Assembly: GCA_024449915.1 (NCBI GenBank)
Contig: JAMZAV010000765.1
Span: forward strand, 1 to 64,000
Direction: 5' to 3'
DNA: 64,000 nt
Source: Sweltsa coloradensis
Taxonomy: Eukaryota > Arthropoda > Insecta > Plecoptera > Chloroperlidae
Part shown: positions 14,301 to 26,300 of the stretch, piece by piece
Layout: every line of letters begins with the position of its first letter
Position numbering within the stretch: position 1 is the first letter of the stretch
Program-made: the position numbers and the translations under genes
Notes under the pieces: model-generated
Seen by the model: the letters and a program-made list of their open reading frames with translations, nothing else
Told to the model about the DNA's origin: nothing
Databases searched by the model: none

Positions 14301-17300
14301 AACTTTCAATATTTTCGGGACTTTAAGTCATATTTTTCTAACAAGTGTTCAAGCCAGTGTGAATCTGCATCTAGGCATGCAAAGGCCAACCTTAGGGTTG
14401 AAAGTGTGGAATGTGAAGTTGTGGAGCCGAGGCTCATGTTTTTGGTTTCGGGTTTACCGGAGTGGCCTAGAAGTGACGTCACCCCATGCTAAATTCAGAA
14501 CGGGCTAGAAAAGTGCGTTGGCTTCATCTTTCGACGGCAGCGAGCAAGGGTTGCGGAATGCGGCAAGCGTAAATGGCAACGTCGGTGACAAAATCCAACG
14601 GAAATGTGAATTTTGTTGAATTTGCAGTCGACGAATCGCGAGCCTAGGATGACCCGCGGAGTTTTGAACCAAGAAGACTGACCAATGGCAGTGTCCATAG
14701 AGACACACGTGACCGGATGGCGAGGGCGAGAAGAAGCCCCGAACGAGTGCGAGGCAGCAAGAAGCATCCACCTCTACCACAGTGGGTCACGCTTTGGAAC
14801 CGGACGGTTGAGTCCGAGGGTGCACGTGTAGTGCCAGCGTTGGGACCCACCCTGCGAGAGCCAGAACGGTCGTGGAGCCTCCGTCTATTACGGAGTGGCC
14901 GACTAGGCTTAGGGAGTTGGTCTTATTTTAACTTTATTTTACTATTTGAAACTTATTCGGAAGAATCCGACGCGTTTTTGGTGACCCCTATGTAAAGGGT
15001 AACCGCCAATAGTACGTCTAATAATGACGACCCGGCGAGTGCACGGTAAATTCTAAACTACTACAGAGTTGCGGGGAGCATGAGCTCATATCAAGTTTAC
15101 AGTTCCTGTCTTCGGACTGGCTTTGCGGTGTCGAGATAGGGTGCACGTGTTAGTGCCAATAAAGTACAAGACCACGTGGTTAGTCAATACCACGATGCTA
15201 GATCAAGGGCATCTCTCCCTCTACGAGAACATCTGGGGCTGTGGTAAGCGAAACTAAACATTCTGGACGAGTAGCCGAGAGGGACGCAGTAGGACACAAG
15301 GTCCGCGTCCGCCACTGGACGCCTTCCCCGTAGGCTAGGCCTACCTACGCGCCGGAGCGCGTCGCCGTTTGCAGCCACATCATTTCCCCCCCCCTTTCTT
15401 CACTCAAGACCAAGGAACAGGATAGGACTTTGGAGTGGGACAGAGAGGACATGGTTGAGTAGAGCATTGGCTTTCATTTTCTTGTATTTTATTGTATCAC
15501 ATGTATGTATTTTGTTGCCTAAATTCGGATCCGATTGCTAAATTCAGTTGAACGTAACTTCACTGTTGTAATCTAAATGCTTTGTTGAGTCAGTAAAGTC
15601 CACTAAAAGCACACAGCTTTTCACTTAGTAGTGCATGTTTGCCCCCTGTTTTCCTCAACTCATAGTGTAGTTTTTGCAAGGACCTTCAGTCCACACCACG
15701 CCGCATCACGGGTGGTTGACCCACTTTCAGCAGCAGTGCCCGAGGCCCAGAACGAGCGTGGAGCGGACCAGCAACGGCGTGGCTCACCACTAGCGTGCCT
15801 GGTAAGATGGGTTCTCTACCCCCTGTGGGTAGTGTACTGGACCGTGCTGGGTTGCACTGTCGGCACACTCTGGTTGTTGTTGTTATTTTTGTGTTGCGTT
15901 GATGTGTTTTCGATTTGCGTTTCGTGTTTTCCGGTTTATGTTAGTCTCATCTCTCCGCGAGCTAGGAACAGGGCAAGTTTGCGAGTCAGGCATAGGGTTA
16001 GAACGGGTGACCTTTACCTACACCACCCCCCGACCTAAAGTGACTCTATTGGTGAGTCACGAGTGAATCACACTCTGGCGCTGGTCGGGTTTTTCGGGCA
16101 AGGTAGTGTTGGTAAAAGGTTGCGACGTGACTTCATAGGCAGGTTAGACCACGTAGGGCGTAAAGCGCGAGGACGTGAAGTCACACTGTGCTAATAACTG
16201 ATGAAATATTACAATGCTAAATGCATGTGTATATCAATTGCGTCTGTTGCAAACGGCGACCATTTTGATAGCATTGTTGAATATTTCTACTTAAGTTGAC
16301 AAAATGACTCAACCTGGTAATGACAGTGTGCAATTCCAATGCTCCTTGGATCAATTTATTAGAAAAATATACTGACAGTGCATCTAGTACATTACATGTA
16401 GAACTTACACAAGCCCAAAGATTTTGATCCACAACTCAACCCCGACCCAGAACTAGTTCCCTTACCCCTGGATTGTTGCAGGTTTTCGGGGCCCGTTGTA
16501 CGACATTTTTAAATTGGTGGCCGCATAGCTCAGTTGGTAAGAGCATAGCCCGGTAAGCTAAGGTCCCGGGCTCAAACCCCGGTGTAGTAACTTTTTTTAA
16601 TTTCTGTCTAAAGTACTAACATAACAGCGTCATAGTCCCCTACTATAAAGCCAAGTTTAAACATATATATATAGTTATTTTCTATAATACTGTGCGTGAT
16701 ATTTACTGTAAATATACTTAAAACATTAACCATGGATCACGAAAGCTTAAGACAAAACATATATATATATATATAGGCCTATGTTAGTACTTTAGACAGA
16801 AATTAAAAAAGTGACTACACTGGGGATCGAACCCGGGACCTTAGTTTACCGGGCTATGCTCTTACCAACTGAGCTTTGCGGCCACCAATTTAAAACTGTC
16901 TAATTTTTGAGCAGTGAACGAGTATCTGGGTACCTACCTGCTTGTTTGCTTGTTGGATGAGCGTAGCGAGCGAAGCGAAGATTCCATTTCACTACACTGG
17001 AGAAAAAAATCCGGAATGTTTTTTTTTTTTTCTTTCCTTCTTTCTTTTTTTTCTGTATTTTTGTGTGTTTGTCAGCACGATTCCGGCTAAACCGATACTC
17101 CGTTTCCGATGAAATTTTATGGAGGCCTTCAAAATCTCTGAACTTAGAACTGCCACGTTTTGAGCGCAATCAAAAATTATTTCTCATGAAAATCACAATT
17201 TTAACGATTTTTTCGACTTTTGGAAAATTTTTTACTTATAACACCTACATGCTTAATCCGATTTTCATGATTTTTCACAGAACCTTAATTTTATGAATTA

Positions 17301-20300
17301 AGATATCCGTGTGAAACTTGAGCGCAATCAAATAATTATTTCTTATAAAAATCGCAATTTTTCGTTTTTTTCAATTTTTTAAAATTCATACGATTAATTA
17401 AAAAAATTAAAAATTAAAGTTTATTTTTTATTTAATTTAATTTAATTTTAAAAAAATCTTCAACTTAGTACTAATTTTTTCACAGAACAACAGAAAATCC
17501 GCGTAACACATGGCAGCTCAATGCACCAATTACGCTCATCCAACAACGCGGCGGGACTTAAGCGTTTTCCTAGTTGATAATAATACGGGTAATGAAATGA
17601 GTCGTCGGGTACTCGTTTTGACTGTTTTTCGTCTCAAATTGCGCTCAATTACCGCCGCCGCCGGTTCACTCGTCAGCGCGCAGTAGAGCGCTCGGATTTC
17701 GTCTGTGTCGAGCTCGAGTGAGTGACGTTACCAACACTGACGACTTACGAGAGCCTAACATTACGCGGAGAACGGGGAAGGCCCACGCTGCGAGCGCACC
17801 ACTATTCAAATTGTAATCGGCCGATAAGTGACTGGCGCAGATATTTATGCATTCCGACAATATCAGTTCCTTCTGAAAGTGCGTTTTCAACAGCTGGACA
17901 TTAGTAACGAGCATCTCTGGCGCCAGAGACCTTCGACATGTTCACGTTCATGAGAACGTGTGTGTTAAAAGTGACGACCTGTCAATAAAGTAAATAATTG
18001 GATGAGCGTAGCGAGCGAAGCGAAGATTCCATTTCACTACACTGGAGAAAAAAATCCGGAATGTTTTTTTTTTTTCTTTCTTTTTTTCTGTATTTTTGTG
18101 TGTTTGTCAGCACGATTCCGGCTAAACCGATACTCCAATTGAAAAAAAAAAAAAATTCTTCGACTTATAACACCTACATACTTTATCCGATTGTAATGAT
18201 TTTTTCACAGAACCTTAATTTTATGAATTAAGATATTTGTGTGAAATTTGAGCGTAATCGAAAAATTATTTCTCGTGAAAATCGAAATTTTACGGGTTTT
18301 TTTCTTTTTTAAAATAATTCTTTGATTTATAACACCTACATGCTTTATTCTTTTGTAATGATTTTTTCACAGAACCTTAATTTCATGAATTTATATATTC
18401 GTGCTAAATTTGAGCGCAATCGAATAATTATTTCTTATAAAAATTGCAATTTTACGATTTTTTTCTTTTTAAAAATTATGATTTATTAAAAAAATTAAGT
18501 AACTTTTTTATTTAATTTAATTTAATTAAAAAATAAAATTAATTAAATTTTATTAAAATTTAATTTAATAAAAAAATCTTCGACTAAGTAATGATTTTTT
18601 CACAGAACAACAGAAAATCCGCGTAACACATGGCAGCTCAATGCACCATATACGCTCATCCAACAACGCGGCGGGACTTAAGCGTTTTCCTAGTTGACTA
18701 ACTTAACAAAAACTTTCTTCACTTTCTTTGTAGGCCTAATCGTAAAAAAATCTTAAAATTTCGTATTTTCGGGTACCCGACCGTAAGATTTGACGGGTAC
18801 CCGGGGAGGCATTTTTGGATGAGCGTAGCGAGCGAAGCGAAGATTCCATTTCACTACACTGGAGAAAAAAATCCGGGATGTTTTTTTTTTTTTCCTTCTT
18901 TCTTTTTTTTCTGTATTTTTGTGTGTTTGTCAGCACGATTCCGGCTAAACCAATACTCCGTTTGCGATGAAATTTTATGGAGGCCTTCAAAATCTCTGAA
19001 CTTAGAACTGCCACGTTTTTGAGCGCAATCAAAAAATTATTTCTTATGAAAATCGCAATTTTACGATTTTTTTCGATTTTTTGAAAATTTATTTTACTTA
19101 TAACACTTACATGCTTAATCCGATTTTCATGATTTTTTCAAAGAACCTTAATTTTATGAATTAAGATATCCGTGTGAAATTTGAGCGCAATCGAAAAATT
19201 ATTTTTCATGAAAATATAAATTTTGTGGGTTTTTTCTTTTTTTAAATATTTTTTTTACTTATAACACCTACATGCTTTATTTTATTGTAATACTTTTTTC
19301 ACAGAACCTTAATTTTATGAATTTATATATTTGTGTGAAATTTGAGCGCAATCGAATAATTATTTCTTATAAAAATCGCAATTTTTCGTTTTTTCAATTT
19401 TTAAAATTCATACGATTAATTAAAAAAAATAAAAATTAAAGTTTATTTTTTATTTAATTTAATTTAATTTAAAAAAAATCTTCAACTAAGTACTAATTTT
19501 TTCACAGAACAACAGAAAATCCGCATAACACATGTCAGCTCAATGCACCAATTACGCTCATCCAACAACGCGGCGGGACTTAAGCGTTTTCCTAGTTACT
19601 AATTTGCACAGCTCAACATATTAGGCCTGCCTTATTTTTATGTCACTACCATAGTAGCCTAAGTCATGGGAACGTTCTAGAATTTTTAGGTATCTGGAGT
19701 TTTAAATTACAGATCTTTAGACCTATATTTTTATCTGGCGGAACAAATGTGTCCTGCCCATATGTGTGTGTGGTATTGGCGCCAGAGGCATGGCATTTTT
19801 GGATGAGCGTAGCGAGCGAAGCAAAGATTCCATTTCACTACACTGGAGAAAAAAATCCGGAATGTTTTTTTTGTTTTTTTTTCTGTATTATTGTGTGTTT
19901 GTCAGCACGATTCCGGCTAAACCGATAATCCAATTCCAATGAAATTTTCTGGAGACCTTCAAAATCTCTGAACTTAGAACTGCCACGTTTTTGAGCGCAA
20001 TCGAAAAATTATTTCTCATGAAAATCGCAATTTTACGATTTTTTTCGATTTTTTAAAAATTTCTTCGACTTATAACATCTACATGCTTTATCCGATTTTA
20101 ATGAGTTTTTCACAGAACCATAATTTTATGAATTAAGATATTCGTGTGAAATTTGAGCACAATCGAAAAATTATTTCTCATGAAAATCAAAATTTTACGT
20201 TTTTTTTCTTTTTTAAAACAATTCTTTGACTTATAACACCTACATGCTTTAACCGATTGTAATATTTTTTTTCACAGAACCTTAATTTTATGAATTAATA

Positions 20301-23300
20301 TATTCGTGTGATATTTAAGTGCAATCGAATAATTATTTCTTATGAAAATAGCAATTTTACGATTTTTTTCTTTTTTAAAATTACTATTAACTAAAAAAAT
20401 TAAAAATTGAAGTTTATTTTTTATTTAATTTAAATTAATTTAACACAAATCTTCAACTTAGTAATGATTTTTTCACAGAACAACAGAAAATCCGCATAAC
20501 ACATGACAGCTCAATGCACCAATTACACTCATCCAACAACGCGGCGGTACTTAAGCGTTTTCCTAGTTACAACTACATTTACCAGGGTATAGGCATTTTT
20601 AAAAATTCTGGTTTAAATATTTCAGAGATTTTACTGTGTGCTATCGGACATTTGATGACTATGGGCAAGAAACGTATCTGTCATTGCTGTCCGACTGGGA
20701 TTTGGATGCTGCATTCCTCAGGTAGGCACCGGTACCAAATAATTGTTACTATTTGTTATCATTGTCCACATTTTGCAGGCCATAGTAGGCCTAGGCTAAA
20801 TTGTAATGATTAAAATAAATAAACATTCATGTACCGGTACCCCTAAGAGCTTACATCTTTCCGCTATGCCTATGGCATAGTAGGCCTACCTACATAAATA
20901 TATCTGGATTCTGGCTTTACAAACTTGGCTCCGTTTCCAGTGCTTCTGAGCCTAACCTTTGCCTTCAAGTTGACATGAAGCCATTTGAAGAGAGCTCGGA
21001 AGAGTGGGATGTCGTAGGGTCGATGGAGGTGGGTGTGCCACGAACCCAAGTTCCTGAGAACAAGCCTCAAAATCGATTGCCAGGCCTTATCATGAACCAA
21101 ATGGAGCGCACGCTCAACATGGTACAACGAGCTCTCAACCTCGTCGAGGACCAACCAATCTCCAACAACCCACCTAGGCCTCCACTCACGGACGCAGAGT
21201 TTCGGAAGTTCCTTGACCCCATTGGCCAAGTGGTACAGTCCAGAGAACTGAGGAATGTCATCTACTTGGGTGGAATTGAACCAAGCTTAAGGTAAGCTTA
21301 CAATGGCTACGGCTGACTAGGACTAGAATGATTGATTAGGTTCCGATTAGCTACAGGTTGAATGTAGCTTTGCCTACCATTGAATGTTATAGTTTAAATT
21401 CCAATAAATATCCAGCATTTAGCCTATAGGCCTATATTTAACAAAACTATGAATTAAAATTCACTATCACATTGCTCCTATTGCTATTTTTCTACTTTCT
21501 TTTCTGTACATACACAAATTCTAACTACAAGTTTGGTTGGTAGGCCTACCTGACCTACTTTAGTAAACTAGACGACAATATCTTAAAAAGTGTAGAAAAT
21601 AGGAATTAGGGATGTCAACGGGTACCCGTTTCCCGCCCGTCGCCTGCAAATACAGTTCCAATTTTTCATTACCATTTACACGTTACCCGGAATTACCCGT
21701 TTTTTCCTTTGTCCAACGCAATCTTTTTCACGCAACAGACAATAGGCTTACATTGTGTCATTATACCGGCTGCTGTGATTGTAGCGACGAGTGTTTTAAC
21801 CGTCTTTGTGTAGGTCGTACTTCTAGAAAATGTTGACCTTGTGAAGCTTGATTCCAGCAGATGATGTGGTAATCTACTAGGCCTATTTGTTTTGTGCATT
21901 CAGTGTCCGATATTTATTGCGTGACAACTTGGATATTTGGTGTGAAGTGAAAGATTTGATAACAAGAAGTGGAAGATCACTTTGAATGAACTGAAACAGA
22001 AGTAGTGCGCGGGGAGCGGGAGTACATGCATCGGGATAAAGTCAAGGTTTAACCTTGAGCAGCCTACGATCCGATTTAGGTTGCGTACATATGCGCATGA
22101 AAGGAATGTAGTAATTAGTCAGTGTTCCTTTCCGCTTGATGTAGGCGTAGTTAGTTGTAGCTCCGTTCCCATGAATCGTGAGTCATCGTACACTATTTAA
22201 CAAACGTGTCCTTTTACCAATACTTTGCATTTGCCAATGATCTGAATCATTTGACACCCATGAGTATGATGATAAATCGAACATTTACTACCCGCGGGTA
22301 GCCCGGGTACGAAAATTTCCGAGTATTGACATCCCTGTAGGGCCTATAGTCCTACCAACCACTTGGCATTCAGCTTCGTTCTGGACATGATGTACGCTAC
22401 AATGTTTTGATCTGGTTGTTTTTATGTGTTATAGGAAAGTTGTTTGGAAGCATTTATTAAACGTTTATCCAGAGGGAATGTCTGGAAAGGAAAGGATGGA
22501 TTATATGAAGAAAAAGGCTTATGATTATCAAGCACTGAGGGACTGTTGGAAGGACCTTTTGCAAAATGGGCAGGTCAGTACTGTACATAGTTCCTCATAT
22601 CAGAGGTATTCACTTCTCTTGCAAATTGATTAGGTGTATTTTAACTTCAAACCAAAAAAATGTATCAATAAAATACTAGGAATGTACGTACATTTTAATC
22701 GATATTCAATTACATTTCGATAAACGGTAATTAAAATATCAAAATGCATGTTTTCGAAAACAACTTGTCCAAAATGCATTATATCATCTTTGCCCGCTAC
22801 ATGCACGCAAATTGCCACACTACAGCTATTGTAGGCCTACTCCTTCCTTGTGTGCAAATGATAATACATTATTTATTTGACATTTCTTGATCACAGGCAC
22901 TATTTCTGACAAAAAATTACTCTTTAACACATCCAATATTGATTAAGCATGTGTTGAAAAATTGCATATTTTTTTATTTTACACAACATTATCGATTGAT
23001 AGCACAACTTTCCGATTCAATCATTTTTATGTTGGCATTGTGCATCCCTAAAAAACACCGAGATGGCTTATCATTAACAATTTCAGTTAGGCCCCCCTAA
23101 TGTAACAAAATGTTAACTATGAAAAAACTGCTAAATGAAATGCATGATATCCTACTGGTCTTGCAGGTAACTGGTGATCTGGCTTACGTCACAAGTATGG
23201 TACGGAAGGACGTCCTGAGGACAGACCGACATCACAGATTCTACGCGGGCAGTGACGATAATCAAAACATTGCATCCCTCTTTAACATACTAACAACGTA

Positions 23301-26300
23301 AGCATCTTCGATGAAAAGTCAGTGTTACGCATAATTCCCATGTAAGATCGGTGGGCTATAGATATCTTGTAGGGATGTCAGAAAGCGTGTATTTCACTTC
23401 ACGTTTACACCTTCATTACAAAAAGTGTACACATTTACATTACTAACCAACGATGTAACAACAAAAAGTTTCTCATGAATTGTGGATTTGATGGAATTCC
23501 TAGCCGCTCAAAACGGGTTTTTCCGATCGCGAGCTATGATCGTGGCTATGACACAGTAGGCCTACAGACAATGGGCCTACACGGCATCATAAAACCCTCC
23601 CCCGCGCGTGGCGGTAGCTGTGATTGTGGTGGTTGCGTAAACGACAACAAGAAAGTAGTATGTAACTTCTGGACCGGCCCCTCCACCATTATTTATTTTA
23701 AATTTATACCTGGAAATCGAGAACCTTTTTTGACCATGTCAAATTAATGAAATTATGGTTACCTACACACCACTACAAATTAGTTTAAAACATCAAACCT
23801 TGTTTCACTCAAACTTGGTTTGAACTTTTTTAAAGTTACTATAAGTAACTAATGGCGTTTTCCATTGGAATGCACCGAGTGCCCACAAAGTTCGCACTGA
23901 AACGTCATTGAACTCGCCGAGTATTGCACTCATGCATTCTAGTTCAATCCCCAATGGAACACAAATTGTAAAAAATCGTGCAAACATGGCGCCCAATTCA
24001 AATGCAAATAGAAGTGACAATAAAATACCTTATCAAGGGGCCCCACAACAAGGATAATATTTCCCTAAACTAAAACGTTAATAAAACAAAATTAAGACCT
24101 TACTTACTACATAATCATGATTCTTGGCTACACAAGAGTATGAGCCTAGGCCCTAGCCTACAATATCTGGTCAGAATTATAGCTGTTAACGACATTATCT
24201 AATAAATTAACCCTGTATTTTAGGGTTCACTTGGTTTGACTTTAACATATTAAATAATAACAAATCTTCTTCATTGCTGCACCACCAATGGTTTCCATGC
24301 ACTGGCACTGAGTTCACACATGATTCACACTCTAATTCCATTGGATGATGATTTTGAAGTTAGTTCACATTCAGTGAGGCCATAGGAAAATGCCATAAGT
24401 ATGCGGCAGTACCCTAATGGGCCAGAAACTTCAGGGATGTTTTACGAGTACAACCATGGCAAGTAAGGATGTGTTGTATTGAATGGCTGTTAGTCAGGTA
24501 ATGAAACAATTGTCACTTGGAAAATAACTAGGCAACATTTTTGCTGCTGCCACTTGATATCCTACGACCTACACCATAATTTTTAAACTGGCGCCCTTCC
24601 ATCCCGGTACCATACTGAAGAAATACTGCATGCTACAGTATGCCAATGAACCCATGTACATGATTTAAAGTGACAGCACAACGTCCATGCAGTACTTTGA
24701 ATTTAAAGATTGAACTTTATCCTACAACACTAAAAAGAACAGGAAAATCAAGTTTCAGTAACAGACGAAGCGTGGCAGGAAGTCACACAGTCACAATTTT
24801 ACCATTGTTTGCAGGTTGGGAAGAAACATACAAATGCACCATAAATCATGCTAGCCTGAGGACAGCACAATCTTCACCTGCTGATGATGACTGCAGCTAA
24901 TTTAAAGTAGGGTTATTGTTTGGCCCACATCATTGTCAGTATCTATCTATAGCATCGATATCGAGCCTTGGTTTACAGATTTAACTTTACTAACTTTTAA
25001 ACACGTGTCTACAGTTGGTATCTGGTCCTTTTTTTCCAATAGTAGCCTACTTATATTAGGATGTTCAATATCTTCATTAGCCAATCAATGTTGCTTTCAA
25101 GAATAGGCTACTGAACCCACTCCCTAGTAGGTAGGACCTATACATTCTAGGGATGTCATAGGGTACTCGGGTTACCCGAATCCAGAAATTACCCGAATCC
25201 GTTTTTCGGATTCGAATCTTAATCGGGTAGTTATTTTACTGAAAATGAAAGGTTTTTAACCGCTGCGCCGTGCGTAGTAAGGAGCGATTAGAATGCCGCA
25301 GACCACCCACCATGCAGCTAACTGAGTGCAGACTGCCGGCTGCCCGGCCGGCGACCCCCTCCCCCTCCCACCCACCCGCCGCTATTGAGGAAGGCTGGGC
25401 TGCCGAGCCAGACGCGTCATTGTTCAAGCAACTTCCAAGTTACGATGACGTCACGAAAGAGGACGTGACGAAATGGGTGGCCGCCGACCGCTAGGTTTTG
25501 TCTCACAACAGTAGAAGATAAGCTTATCGCTGCCGGGTATCTTCTTGTAGACGCTTCCGAACGACCTTCAACCGCTCGCGGGGGGGGGGGGGGGACGACA
25601 AAAAAATGACGTAATTTAGGCTTTCAGGATTCGGGTAACCCGATTTCTGGAAGGTCAGGAACCGGATCCTAATTTTACTACCCTATGACATCCCTAATAC
25701 ATTCTTCTCTTTGTGATCTAGTCATTTGTTGTAATCCCTTTGTACATGTCCAATAAAATGTAGGCCTACTCATGTTACCCATGTTGTACTAACAATTATT
25801 AATAGTTAATTAGCAAATTCATCAAAATAAGCAGCTCTACGGCAATATTATCTTCTTCCTTGTGCAAACCAAGCAATGAATGAAAATAATATGTAACATA
25901 AATTTATTTAAGCCTAGAGTTAGAAGACATGAAAAATAAAAAAGGAAAATCACACGGCCTTGTATAGTACGTAGTTGTAAGCATATTACAGAGGCTAAAG
26001 GTATTGAGAATTATGGCGTTTTCCATTGGCATGCACTCGGAGAGTGCATAGATGTCATTGTTGTCAACCTCCACTTGAATAACATAACAAATGAAAAGAC
26101 AAGTGGCAATCCAGTGCGCACTAGTGCGACCTGAGTGCGGCCAATGGAAAACGCCATTAAATTCACTATACAGTCATTAGGTGCACACTACACACACACT
26201 AGGCCTACACCACGTTTGGGATTAACTTTTTTAATTTCTGAATTGTATATTAAAATAGGTATTAGTAGTGATGACATCGGGTAGTAAATATTGGAGTCGA

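Larger units (their letters stand above)
10140..16471. mobile_element. Possible 6.3-kb composite DNA element bounded by inverted repeats
   Basis: GGGGTAAGGGAACTAGTTCT at about 10140 is mirrored exactly at about 16452-16471. Related words (GATCCAGAACTAATACCCGG; GTGGATCA) occur inside at 11098-11140 and 13250-13320. Two Helentron-like copies sit within it. No clear target duplication is visible, so the outer limits are uncertain. Confidence 0.5.

Noticed and set aside
15631..16038. 135-residue + strand frame in the GC-rich block
   Set aside because: It has no recognisable domain; low stop frequency is expected from the composition.
10140..16471. Confident assignment of one 6.3-kb transposon
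   Set aside because: The inverted ends are clear, but no target duplication was found and the interior is a mosaic, so it is reported only as possible.
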